This document shows, piece by piece, positions 8,093-15,982 of a stretch of DNA of 27,440 nt. The notes beneath the pieces were generated by a model. It saw nothing but the letters and a program-made list of their open reading frames with translations. It made no database searches and had not been told where the DNA came from. The translations under genes were made by a program, and so were the position numbers. Source of the stretch: Clostridia bacterium (GTDB taxonomy: Bacteria; Bacillota_A; Clostridia; Christensenellales; Borkfalkiaceae); the NCBI GenBank assembly GCA_017504735.1, contig JAFVQP010000205.1, positions 1 to 27,440 of the forward strand. Reading direction: 5' to 3'. The stretch's first letter is position 1, and each line of letters starts with the position of its first letter.

Positions 8093-8123
8093 ATTTCGAG
8101 AGAATATCGACAATGAAGGATAA

Positions 8124-8140
8124 AAAATCGGAGCGATTTT
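8124..8140 (+). promoter_or_regulatory. Perfect hairpin holding the ribosome-binding site in its loop
   Basis: AAAATCG-GAG-CGATTTT is a perfect 7-bp inverted repeat directly before the ATG at 8141. The GGAG Shine-Dalgarno (8130-8133) forms the loop and the top of the stem. If it folds, ribosome access would be limited. The stem is AU-rich and probably only marginally stable, as expected for a temperature- or protein-responsive element, but no function is shown. Confidence 0.45.
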
Positions 8141-10204
8141 ATGAACAACAAACACACATTTAAAAAAGCAGCGGCATTATTTTTGGGCCTTGCGCTTACG
8201 GTAGGCGCAACGGGTTGTAGCTTTATCACAACGGACAATCAAGCTGACCTCGAGCAGCCGGTTGCAAGTGTTAATATTAGCGCAAAACTTGAAGAACAGT
8301 ACAAAGATGTTGCCGGCGACGTAAAAGACGTTATTGGTTTGATGTCTCAGGACATTTTGAAACGTGATTTGATTTCCTACTATCTCAGCACAGGCTATCA
8401 GTACGTTGAACAGTATGGTTATTCGTATGAAGATACGTTTAACATGTTATTGGACGGTCTCGTTAGCAGAGAGATTATGATTCAAAAAGCAGTTGCTTAC
8501 TACTTGAACAAGTTTGAAAACGTAAACTATGCTGAACTTGAGAAGTTTATTGCTGCGGAATTAAATGCAATCACGGATACCAAAGTAAAAGCATTGCTTC
8601 AGGAAGAGAGCCATAAGGAAGTGCTCGTTTTGAAATATTTCCTTTCCATCGAAGATGAAGGGCAAACGGCTTATAATAAGGCAATTTACACCTTGAAAAA
8701 ATCCTTAAACGATTCGTTGGATTCCTTGGAAGCATCTTACATCACGGCGGAATCGGAAGATCACGAGCATGAAGAAGCACGCACCCTTCCTACGGGCGTA
8801 GATACGGAAAAGGAAGATTATATTCCTGAAAACTATGAAATCTACACTGGCCGTAACGCAGCAGGTGCTTGCGGTGAATATAAGGTGGTAGAAGGCTCGA
8901 CGGTTACTTCCCGTCAAAAAGCGTACAACGCATTCTTGACCAACCTTCAGGCTTACAACCTTATCAACGTAGATAAGAAGAAGGGCGAGGTAGAAGATAC
9001 CCGTGATATCACGAAGCTTCACTACTACTACGTAGAGCTTGCTTCCATCCTCGGTCAAAGCCTTATTAACAAGTATTTCGAATCGTTGGAAAACGACGTA
9101 AGCGATAAGATGGATGCAACGTATATGCAGGCGAAGTATGAAGAAGTGCTTGCGCAGCAAGCGCACGACTACGCAAACGATGACGCAGCATTTGCGACGG
9201 CGTTGGATAGTGCATCTCAAGACAGCTTCTTGCTTTACGGCTTGAAAGACTACGGTTTTGTTTCCAGTATCTTGATTCCTTTCTCGACTGCTCAAAATAT
9301 TCAATATAAGCAGGCAGAAGGTAGAGGTTTGACGGAAGATGAATTGTTTGCGGTAAGAAATTCGATCGCAAAGAATATCAAGGCAAAAGACCTTCGTGAT
9401 TCCTGGATTTCCGAAGACGAACACACCAACTATTCTTATGAAAAAGATGGTAAGACCTACTTCTTTGAAGATAATTTTGTAGAGAATTCGAAGTACGAGC
9501 CTTTGAAACACTACGCAGGTAACTATGCGTACAACGAAGATGGGCTTGAAAATATCGACGCATTTATCAACGAGTTTGAAAGCTATATCGTACAGGAATC
9601 TGGCGCAACGATTACGAATACGTGGACGAACCCTACGTTCTACACCGAAAAGAGCTTCAAGAAAGAAGACGGTAAGGTGGATTACAGCAAGTTTACCTAC
9701 TATACTGGTAAGGTAGAATTTGCAGAAGCGCCTAAGGCGTCCGACTTCCTTAATAGAGAAAGTCAGCAATACAAAGCATTGTCCGCTGTAAACGAATTGT
9801 TGTTCGCATACAGCACCGACCCTGGTTCTTTGAACAGCTACATGGGTTATGCAATTTCTCCTTACACGACCAGCTTCGTTAAGGAATATGAATATGCAGC
9901 ACAGCAAGCTGTTAAGGGCGGCGTAGGTTCGTATGCAGTATCCGTGAACCAGTATGGTTGGCATATCGTATATTGCACCTACAAGTTTGACGGCGGCAAC
10001 GTATATGCAGAAGGTTATAACCACGCAGAAAAGGATACGGAAGGTACTTTCTCCAACTTGTTCTATGAATCGATTAAGACGACGGCTTACAACAACCACG
10101 CTACGGAAGAACAGAACAAGGCAATTATGACCTATGACAACGGTGATTGTGTAACCCGTTTCACGAAAGCATACAAAGACTTGCTTGAAATGGACAAACA
10201 ATAA
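8141..10204 (+). CDS. PrsA/SurA-like foldase lipoprotein (putative peptidyl-prolyl isomerase)
   Basis: The 687-residue protein begins with a lipoprotein signal peptide: KK near the N-terminus, a hydrophobic stretch, and ATGC with the lipidated C26, so it is anchored on the outer face of the membrane. The following region (about 35-130) resembles the SurA/PrsA N-terminal chaperone domain (QPVASVNIS, then helical DILKRDLISYYL). Near the C-terminus GGVGSYAVSVNQYGWHIVYC resembles the end of a parvulin domain (GWHI). The middle is long, helical and charged, and is not recognised. PrsA-type proteins help exported proteins fold between membrane and wall. A gene of this type next to mfd is common in Clostridia. 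It is about twice the usual PrsA length, and a catalytic parvulin core is not clearly visible, so isomerase activity is uncertain. It has its own promoter, an occluded ribosome-binding site and a strong terminator. Confidence 0.72.
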   Translation: MNNKHTFKKAAALFLGLALTVGATGCSFITTDNQADLEQPVASVNISAKLEEQYKDVAGDVKDVIGLMSQDILKRDLISYYLSTGYQYVEQYGYSYEDTFNMLLDGLVSREIMIQKAVAYYLNKFENVNYAELEKFIAAELNAITDTKVKALLQEESHKEVLVLKYFLSIEDEGQTAYNKAIYTLKKSLNDSLDSLEASYITAESEDHEHEEARTLPTGVDTEKEDYIPENYEIYTGRNAAGACGEYKVVEGSTVTSRQKAYNAFLTNLQAYNLINVDKKKGEVEDTRDITKLHYYYVELASILGQSLINKYFESLENDVSDKMDATYMQAKYEEVLAQQAHDYANDDAAFATALDSASQDSFLLYGLKDYGFVSSILIPFSTAQNIQYKQAEGRGLTEDELFAVRNSIAKNIKAKDLRDSWISEDEHTNYSYEKDGKTYFFEDNFVENSKYEPLKHYAGNYAYNEDGLENIDAFINEFESYIVQESGATITNTWTNPTFYTEKSFKKEDGKVDYSKFTYYTGKVEFAEAPKASDFLNRESQQYKALSAVNELLFAYSTDPGSLNSYMGYAISPYTTSFVKEYEYAAQQAVKGGVGSYAVSVNQYGWHIVYCTYKFDGGNVYAEGYNHAEKDTEGTFSNLFYESIKTTAYNNHATEEQNKAIMTYDNGDCVTRFTKAYKDLLEMDKQ

Positions 10205-10228
10205 TCTAAAAAGATAAAGTGTAAACGA

Positions 10229-10259
10229 AGCCCGACTGCTTTCGGCAGTCGGGCTTTTT
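10229..10259 (+). terminator. Rho-independent terminator after the PrsA-like gene
   Basis: AGCCCGACTGC-TTTCG-GCAGTCGGGCT is a perfect 11-bp stem followed by TTTT. It touches the next ORF, whose first ATG (10260) lies on the last base of the T-run, which argues for a later start of that gene. Confidence 0.95.
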
Positions 10260-10277
10260 ATGAGGATTAACCAGGCT

Positions 10278-11648
10278 ATGTCAAGAATTCGCTTATCCGA
10301 GCATTTTACTTATAAAAAGTTAATACAATTTGTTTTGCCGTCGATAGCGATGATGGTGTTTATTTCCATCTACGGTATTGTGGATGGTTTTTTCGTGTCA
10401 AATTATGCAGGGGATCTTCCGTTTGCGGCGCTCAACCTGATTTATCCTATGATTATGATTTTGGGTTCGGTTGGCTTTATGTTGGGTACGGGTGGTAACG
10501 CAGTTGTATCCAAGGCGCTAGGCGAAGAGGATGATAAGGGCGCCAACCGCATTTTTTCTATGCTGGTATATGCAACGATATTGATCGGCGTGGCGTTGGC
10601 GGTGATTGGCATATTGATTGCACGTCCGATTGCGGAGTTTTTCGCCGCTGGTGAAAAGGATATTTCCGCGGAAGAACGCGCGACACTTATAGAATACTGT
10701 GTGATTTATTCTCGCATCATTTTATTGGCTTTGCCTGCATTTATGTTGCAAAATGCCTTCCAAGGTTTTTTTGTAACGGCTGAAAAACCTCGTTTGGGTT
10801 TATACGTAACCTTAACGGCAGGGTGCAGCAATATGGTTTTTGATGCCTTGTTCGTTGCGGTATTTAACGGCGGTTTGGTGGGTGCGGCGCTTGCGACTGC
10901 GCTTAGTCAATTCATCGGCGGGGTGTTGCCTTTGTTGTATTTTGGACGAAAGAATGACAGCTTGCTTCGCCTCGGTAAAGGCCCTTTTGATGGAAAGGTT
11001 TTTCTGGGCGTTTGTATCAATGGTATGTCAGAATTGATGACGAATATCGCGCTTTCCGTTGTGGCGATTTTGTACAATGCGCAACTCTTGCGCTACGTGG
11101 GGCTGAATGGTGTTTCCGCATATGGGATCATCAATTACGTAGGTTTTATCTTTGTTGCGGTATTCATTGGCTACTCGATAGGGGTTTCTCCCATCGTTGG
11201 ATACCATTATGGCGCGGAGAACAAGGGAGAGTTAAACAATATCCTGAACAAGAGTATAGCCATTACTTCCATCTTAGGGGTAGCAATGTTTATAACTTCT
11301 GTGACCTGCGCATCTCCGCTTTCTAGTATTTTTACCCATGGCGATGAAGAACTACTTGCTTTGACGGTAAGGGGGTTGCGGATGTATTCCCTTTGCTTCT
11401 TGCTTGTGGGAGTCAATATCTTTGCATCTTCCTTCTTCACGGCATTGTCAAACGGTGTTATATCCTTGGTGTTATCTACCGTCCGTACTTTCCTTTTACC
11501 GATTGTTGCGGTGTTCGTATTGCCATTATTGCTAGAGGTCGATGGCATTTGGATGTCTATCGGCGTTGCGGAAGTGTTGGCGTTATTCCTGTCGTTTACA
11601 ATGTTGCTGTGGAAACGTAAACAGTACGGATATTGGCAAAATGGATAG
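10278..11648 (+). CDS. MATE family efflux transporter (first copy)
   Basis: A 456-residue protein with about 12 hydrophobic segments in two homologous halves, the form of MATE (multidrug and toxic compound extrusion) exporters, which move drugs or metabolites out in exchange for Na+ or H+. The N-terminal pattern LSEHFTYKKLIQFVLPSIAM followed by YGIVDGFFVSNYAG is typical of the Clostridia branch, and in that branch the protein starts right before this motif. For this reason the start at 10278 (MSRIRLSEHF) is preferred to 10260, which would begin on the terminator of the gene before. The ribosome-binding site is weak (GAGG, 12 bases away). No separate promoter is visible, so expression may depend on readthrough. 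The substrate cannot be predicted. The stop codon begins a 22-bp segment that recurs after the second MATE gene. Confidence 0.9.
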   Translation: MSRIRLSEHFTYKKLIQFVLPSIAMMVFISIYGIVDGFFVSNYAGDLPFAALNLIYPMIMILGSVGFMLGTGGNAVVSKALGEEDDKGANRIFSMLVYATILIGVALAVIGILIARPIAEFFAAGEKDISAEERATLIEYCVIYSRIILLALPAFMLQNAFQGFFVTAEKPRLGLYVTLTAGCSNMVFDALFVAVFNGGLVGAALATALSQFIGGVLPLLYFGRKNDSLLRLGKGPFDGKVFLGVCINGMSELMTNIALSVVAILYNAQLLRYVGLNGVSAYGIINYVGFIFVAVFIGYSIGVSPIVGYHYGAENKGELNNILNKSIAITSILGVAMFITSVTCASPLSSIFTHGDEELLALTVRGLRMYSLCFLLVGVNIFASSFFTALSNGVISLVLSTVRTFLLPIVAVFVLPLLLEVDGIWMSIGVAEVLALFLSFTMLLWKRKQYGYWQNG

Positions 11649-11666
11649 GGCAGGTATGCGTTGAAT
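11645..11666 (+). repeat. 22-bp direct repeat at the MATE stop codon, copy 1
   Basis: The segment starts with ATAGGGCAGG, includes the TAG stop of the first MATE gene, and ends in TATGCGTTGAAT. The copy at 17413-17434 differs only at one base (G here, T there). See the matching entry. Confidence 0.7.
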
Positions 11667-11670
11667 TTAA

Positions 11671-11711
11671 AAAGTCGGGTAATTTATATAAAAATTACCT
11701 CGCTTTTTTTT
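11671..11711 (+). terminator. Rho-independent terminator after the first MATE gene
   Basis: AAAGTCGGGTAATT pairs with AATTACCTCGCTTT (13 of 14 positions, one C-C mismatch, two G-T pairs) around an 8-base loop, and the 3' arm runs into eight T residues (11704-11711). Confidence 0.88.
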
Positions 11712-11746
11712 GTAGGGTTTTATAAAAAATCTTTTTTAATTAATGC

Positions 11747-11775
11747 TTGACAAATGCACACAAAAGGCTTATAAT
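11747..11775 (+). promoter_or_regulatory. Consensus sigma-A promoter of the DedA-PlsC gene
   Basis: Perfect TTGACA (11747-11752) and perfect TATAAT (11770-11775) with the optimal 17-bp spacing. The predicted start near 11782 leaves a leader of about 47 nt that contains overlapping inverted repeats. Confidence 0.88.
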
Positions 11776-11796
11776 AACAATGTAAAAATCATATAG

Positions 11797-11828
11797 TATA
11801 ATGATAAAATCATTATAAAGAGGATTTT
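11797..11828 (+). promoter_or_regulatory. Overlapping inverted repeats around the ribosome-binding site of the DedA-PlsC gene
   Basis: TATAATGAT-AAA-ATCATTATA (11797-11817) is a perfect 9-bp inverted repeat. AAAATC (11806-11811) can instead pair with GATTTT (11823-11828), which would hold the Shine-Dalgarno AAGAGG (11818-11823) in or beside an 11-base loop. The two folds exclude each other. At DNA level the first repeat could also be an operator. Confidence 0.4.
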
Positions 11829-13763
11829 ATGGTGCATAAGCAAAAGAAAAAATTGAAAATTTTCACGGCGATTGCATGCGTGGTATTATTTGCAGGATTG
11901 ATGGTATTCCTGTTTTCAGGGGATAATTTTATTATTTTACAGGATTTATTCCGCGATGACTTGACGAGGGACGAATTGCAAGAGTCCCTTTCCGATTTAG
12001 GATATAAGGGCTATATTACCTTTGGGCTGCTGTCTATGTTGCAGGTAGTGCTTACCTTTTTCCCCGCAGAGCCTACACAAGTAATGGCAGGGCTTAGCTT
12101 TGGTTTTTTAAAAGGGGTTAGTATTTGCCTTGCGGGTGTTTTCGTGGGGAATAGCATTATCTTTTTACTGTATCGTATTTACGGGGATAAGTTAGAAGAA
12201 TACTTTATCAAGAATGCCGAGTTTGACTTTGAAACGGCGAGAAGTTCTCCAACGGTTGCTTGGATTGTATTTATTTTGTATTTTCTTCCCGCAATTCCAT
12301 ATGGTTTGATTTGCTTTTTTGCCGCGTCCATGGATAACCGTTACTGGAAATACATCTTACTGACGACAATCGGTTCTATCCCGTCCATTTGTATTGGCGT
12401 AGGATTAGGGCATATTGCCATTGCGGCGAGTTGGATACTATCTATCGTCGTATTTGTGGTCTTGATGGCTTTGTTGATTGTGTTATATCGGTATAAGTCG
12501 CTCGTATTCGAGAAAGTGAACGAATATATGAAGAAAAAGAGTCAGCCGTATTCCTCACGAACGGTGGCAAAGAAATACAATCCGTGGCTTTATTGGACGT
12601 CAGCATTTATCAGTCGGTTGATGTTTGCGCCTAAAGTTAAGGTAAAGTATAAAAAGGAAATTAAAAAGCTGGAAAAGCCCAGCCTTGTACTTTGTAATCA
12701 CGGCTCGTTTGCCGATTTTCTGTTTGCAGGTCAAATCATCAAAAGGGCGCGGCCTCATTTTGTGTCGGCACGATTATACTTTTATAAAAAATCGGTGGCA
12801 AAAATTTTGAGACAGGTGGGCTGTTTTCCCAAGAGTATGTTTACGTCCGATTTGGAGAATGCAAAAAACTGCATGCGTATATTGAACAACGGCGGTATGA
12901 TTGCGATGATGCCGGAGGCGAGGCTTTCAACCGTAGGCAGCTTTGAGGGGATACAAGATACTACTTACCGTTTTATTCAACGCGCCCGCGTGCCTGTCTA
13001 TACGGTGCGCATGTCGGGAGATTATTTTGCTTATCCGAAGTGGAGTAAAAGTATTCGCCGCGGCTCGCGTGTTGAGGTGGAGCTGAAACCGCTCTTCACG
13101 GCGGAAGAGGTGCAAACTTTACCTTTGGAAGAGCTAAAGCAAAAGGTGAACGCTGCGTTGTGTTATGACGAGTTTGAATGGTTAAAAACACGGCCTAAAG
13201 TGCGTTACAAGTGCAAGACACTCGCGGAAGGGTTGGAAAATATTTTAAGCCGATGCCCCGCTTGCGGCGCAAGATATGCGATGGGGGCAAAAGGGAAAAA
13301 GGTCTATTGCGAAAAGTGCGGTTTTGCGCGCGAGGTGGATAGCAGGTATGCGTTTATCGAGCCTGCGCCTTTTGAAAATTTTGCAAAATGGTACGATTGG
13401 CAAGTAGAAGAAATGAAGAAAGAAATGCAAGATAACCCCGATTTTGCGTTGGTGGAAAACGTTACTTTAAAACATTCGTCGAAGGACGGGAAAAAGATGT
13501 TGCGCGTTGCGGGACAGGGCGTTTGCCGTTTCGATTGTACGGGGCTTACTTATGAGGGCGAAGAGGACGGAGTGCAAATTACAAAGCACTTCCCTTTACG
13601 CGATATATATCGTATTTTGTTTGGCGCTGGGGAAGATTTTGAAATCTACGAGGGAAATGAGATTTGGTTTTTTGTCCCCGAAAATCCCCGTTGTTGTGTG
13701 GACTGGTATATCGCAAGCGGCTTATTGAAAGAATTGTACGAAGAAAAACAAACGAAAGAATAA
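11829..13763 (+). CDS. DedA/TVP38-like membrane domain fused to PlsC acyltransferase and a zinc ribbon
   Basis: One 644-residue protein with three recognisable parts. Residues 1-about 235 are a multi-pass VTT (DedA/TVP38/SNARE-associated) domain, a family tied to lipid scrambling or flipping and membrane homeostasis. Residues about 250-470 are a lysophospholipid acyltransferase (PlsC) domain with the catalytic NHGSFAD block (H291, D296) and a substrate block PEARLST in place of the usual EGTRS; such enzymes acylate lysophosphatidic acid or related lipids. Residues 476-497 hold a zinc ribbon (CPAC at 476-479, YCEKC ending at C497). The last 140 residues are a separate domain of unknown role (GQGVCRFDCTGLTYEG, then YEGNEIWFFVPEN). 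The fusion suggests that acylation and movement of a lipid are physically coupled. AGAGG supports the ATG at 11829. The next gene is 15 bp downstream and probably shares the transcript. Confidence 0.85.
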   Translation: MVHKQKKKLKIFTAIACVVLFAGLMVFLFSGDNFIILQDLFRDDLTRDELQESLSDLGYKGYITFGLLSMLQVVLTFFPAEPTQVMAGLSFGFLKGVSICLAGVFVGNSIIFLLYRIYGDKLEEYFIKNAEFDFETARSSPTVAWIVFILYFLPAIPYGLICFFAASMDNRYWKYILLTTIGSIPSICIGVGLGHIAIAASWILSIVVFVVLMALLIVLYRYKSLVFEKVNEYMKKKSQPYSSRTVAKKYNPWLYWTSAFISRLMFAPKVKVKYKKEIKKLEKPSLVLCNHGSFADFLFAGQIIKRARPHFVSARLYFYKKSVAKILRQVGCFPKSMFTSDLENAKNCMRILNNGGMIAMMPEARLSTVGSFEGIQDTTYRFIQRARVPVYTVRMSGDYFAYPKWSKSIRRGSRVEVELKPLFTAEEVQTLPLEELKQKVNAALCYDEFEWLKTRPKVRYKCKTLAEGLENILSRCPACGARYAMGAKGKKVYCEKCGFAREVDSRYAFIEPAPFENFAKWYDWQVEEMKKEMQDNPDFALVENVTLKHSSKDGKKMLRVAGQGVCRFDCTGLTYEGEEDGVQITKHFPLRDIYRILFGAGEDFEIYEGNEIWFFVPENPRCCVDWYIASGLLKELYEEKQTKE

Positions 13764-13802
13764 TACTCGGACAAAAGGGTGACGCTGATTGCCGAGAGAG
13801 GA

Positions 13803-15260
13803 ATGAATAGAAAAATGGATAAAATAGAACGGGAACAAGAAAAAGGAAAAGCATTTTCGTCCATCAACACAAATTCTTTTTTGGTGGTAGTGATATTGCT
13901 TGGCTTGATTTTGGCAATCAGCGGCGCTTTATCCTACTTTATACCGCAGGGTAGCTTTCAACGTGATGCGGATGGGGCGATTATTGACGGAACGTACGTA
14001 AAAGGTATGGTGGAGGGGATTGCAACTTGGCGGATTTTAACTGCACCGATTCGCGTTTTCGCCACGGATGACGCCTTGACGATTATTTTTATTAGCTTGT
14101 TTTTGTTGATTATGAGCGGTGTTTTCAATCTGTTGGATAAAACGGACGGAATTCGCGTATTTATCGGGAAAACGGTGCGGAAATTTTCAAAGCGGAAGAA
14201 CGTCGTTATCTGCGTGTCGACCTTAATATTTATGGCGTTTGGCAGCTTTTTCGGTATGTTTGAAGAGTTGGTTACGCTATTGCCGTTGGTTATTATATGT
14301 ATGCTGTCTATGGGCATGGACACTTTGACGGGCATCGGGATTTGTATGTTGGGCGCGTGCTTTGGTTTTTCGGCGGCGATTACCAACCCGTTTTCAGTGG
14401 GGCTTGCGGCTGGTTTTGCAGGTACGTACGTTTTAGACGGTGCTTGGCTGCGTATCTTGTTTTTTGTTTTGATTTACACGCTTGTATGCGCATTCTTGTT
14501 GCATCACGCGCAACGAATATCGAAAAATCCCGAAAAATCCTTAACCTACCAAATTGATTTGGAAAAGAGGAAAAGTTTGGTGTTTAATGACTTGTCGGAT
14601 TCCGCATACGAACGTAAAGTGTTTAAGGTGTACGCTGTATTTTTTGCCGTACAGCTTGTAATGCTGGTATTGATTGCCAGTATCCGCGTAATTTCCGATT
14701 ATGCAATTCCTTTGCTTTCTTTCAGTTTTTTATTTGGCGGTATAGCGGCAGGGTGTTGTGTGTGCGAACGAAAGGGTGACGTGTTCAAGTATATGGGGCA
14801 GGGCGCGCTGTCTATGTTACCTGCGGTAGCGTTGATTGCGTTGGCGTCCTCGGTAAAGCTTGTGATGGTGGAAAGCAATATTTTAGACACCGTTATGCAC
14901 GAAGTAATTGAATTTTTACGTGGCAAAGATAAATTTGTTTGCGTGATTTTGATTTACCTGTTGATTTTATTTTTGCAAATTTTCATAGGGTCGGCATCGG
15001 CGAAGATATTTTTGATTTTTCCGATTATGCTGCCGATATGCACGGCTTTGGGGTTATCACCGACTGTGGTAATTTTCACCTATTGTATCGCAGACGGGTT
15101 TACGGATATGATTTTGCCGACAAATCCCGTGTTGCTGATAGGGCTTTCTATGGCAAACGTATCCTATGGGAAGTGGGTGAAATGGACGTGGAAACTGCAA
15201 GTTTTGGTGTTTGTCTTGACGGTATTGCTACTGATGTTTGCGGTGCAAATTGGATATTAA
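13803..15260 (+). CDS. YfcC family membrane transporter (C4-dicarboxylate/arginine-ornithine carrier-like)
   Basis: A 485-residue protein with about 12 membrane segments, matching the YfcC/DcuC-like family of ion-coupled carriers in the ion-transporter superfamily. Typical blocks are SYFIPQGSFQRD close to the N-terminus, the long hairpin GSFFGMFEELVTLLPLVIIC, FGFSAAITNPFSVGLAAGFAG and SASAKIFLIFPIMLPICTAL. Relatives are annotated as dicarboxylate or basic amino-acid carriers, and the substrate is not predictable here. The start is uncertain: GTG at 13779 has no proper ribosome site; ATG 13803 is almost touching GAGAGAGG (13794-13801); ATG 13815 is 13 bases from it. All give the same protein from residue MDKIERE on. 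It is probably cotranscribed with the DedA-PlsC gene and ends at a terminator shared with the convergent gene. Confidence 0.85.
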   Translation: MNRKMDKIEREQEKGKAFSSINTNSFLVVVILLGLILAISGALSYFIPQGSFQRDADGAIIDGTYVKGMVEGIATWRILTAPIRVFATDDALTIIFISLFLLIMSGVFNLLDKTDGIRVFIGKTVRKFSKRKNVVICVSTLIFMAFGSFFGMFEELVTLLPLVIICMLSMGMDTLTGIGICMLGACFGFSAAITNPFSVGLAAGFAGTYVLDGAWLRILFFVLIYTLVCAFLLHHAQRISKNPEKSLTYQIDLEKRKSLVFNDLSDSAYERKVFKVYAVFFAVQLVMLVLIASIRVISDYAIPLLSFSFLFGGIAAGCCVCERKGDVFKYMGQGALSMLPAVALIALASSVKLVMVESNILDTVMHEVIEFLRGKDKFVCVILIYLLILFLQIFIGSASAKIFLIFPIMLPICTALGLSPTVVIFTYCIADGFTDMILPTNPVLLIGLSMANVSYGKWVKWTWKLQVLVFVLTVLLLMFAVQIGY

Positions 15261-15270
15261 GGTATAAAAT

Positions 15271-15303
15271 ACGCCTCCGAGTTTACTCGGAGGCGTTCGT
15301 TTT
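15271..15303. terminator. Bidirectional terminator between convergent genes
   Basis: ACGCCTCCGAG-TTTA-CTCGGAGGCGT is a perfect 11-bp stem. The + strand tail is TTCGTTTT; on the minus strand the tail is ATTTTATACC. It sits between the stops of the YfcC gene (+) and the PH-domain gene (-), so it can serve both. Confidence 0.88.
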
Positions 15304-15321
15304 AACAATTTCATAAAGGGA

Positions 15322-15807
15322 TTATTTTTTTTCTTCCTTGTATTCGGCAAGGGTAAAACTGAATTCGATATCAGGTTTTACCTCACGTAAAGCTTGTACA
15401 AAATCGTTGTTCCATTCGGGGCTGGTGGTTACCACAAAAAATTCCTCACCCATATACACCGTTATCTTTTTGCTGTCCGTGTCAAGGAGAACGGAGGTGA
15501 ATTTTTCGATGGCGAACTTACTCTTGATAAACCCAAACTGTATCGTCAGGGTATCTTTTGTAATCACGTAGCGGGAGCGGATGAGCAGTGCCACCACAAC
15601 CGCAATGCCAAACAAGCAAATGGCGATCAGGAAGGGGGATTTTAATACGTCGTTAAATCCTTTTACGCCGTATTCAGCGATTCGCCATATGCTAAGAGCG
15701 GTGCCTGCGGCGCAAAGCAAAATTACTGCGATGGCGAGCATAATCATAAGCGGGGTAAAACGGAATTTGAAAAATTTAGCCTCATGGGGCGCGTGTTCAG
15801 TCTTCAT
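15322..15807 (-). CDS. Small PH-domain (bPH-like) membrane protein
   Basis: A 161-residue protein with two membrane helices in the first half (about 17-39, PLMIMLAIAVILLCAAG; about 55-75, LIAICLFGIAVVVALLI), followed by a compact beta-rich domain (RYVITKDTLTIQFGFIKSKF, then MGEEFFVVTTSPEWNNDF) typical of the bacterial PH-like families found in membrane proteins. Its function is unknown; the soluble part should face the cytoplasm. The reading frame is open for 97 more codons upstream, but that stretch overlaps the promoter. ATG at 15807 lies exactly six bases after a perfect -10, which fixes the start and makes the mRNA leaderless. It is the only minus-strand gene here, convergent with YfcC and divergent from the second MATE gene. 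Confidence 0.78.
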   Translation of the reverse strand: MKTEHAPHEAKFFKFRFTPLMIMLAIAVILLCAAGTALSIWRIAEYGVKGFNDVLKSPFLIAICLFGIAVVVALLIRSRYVITKDTLTIQFGFIKSKFAIEKFTSVLLDTDSKKITVYMGEEFFVVTTSPEWNNDFVQALREVKPDIEFSFTLAEYKEEKK

Positions 15808-15813
15808 GGTTAC

Positions 15814-15842
15814 ATTATACCATGATTCTATAAAAAAAGCAA
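15814..15842 (-). promoter_or_regulatory. Sigma-A extended -10 promoter giving a leaderless PH-domain mRNA
   Basis: Read on the minus strand: TTGCTT (15842-15837), 17 bp, TG-G-TATAAT (-10 at 15819-15814), then six bases GTAACC and the ATG at 15807. The predicted transcription start is the A of the start codon. Confidence 0.75.
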
Positions 15843-15926
15843 CCCCAAACGGCAAAAGAATGTAACGGCTAAGTGAAAACTTTGTAAAAAAAGGTGGATT
15901 TTGCCATAAAATATTGAAATATAGGC

Positions 15927-15955
15927 TTGCTAAATGCCACTGAAAGTAGTATAAT
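15927..15955 (+). promoter_or_regulatory. Sigma-A type promoter of the second MATE gene
   Basis: TTGCTA (15927-15932), 17 bp, TATAAT (15950-15955). The predicted start near 15962 leaves about 20 nt of leader with GAGGTG as ribosome site. Confidence 0.8.
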
Positions 15956-15982
15956 AAAGTGGTAATAATATTGAGGTGTAAA

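Noticed and set aside
8705..10201. Long minus-strand open frame (about 498 codons) opposite the PrsA-like gene
   Set aside because: A shadow frame: the + strand has a signal peptide, ribosome site, promoter and terminator, and the minus-strand product has low-complexity composition without any recognisable motif.
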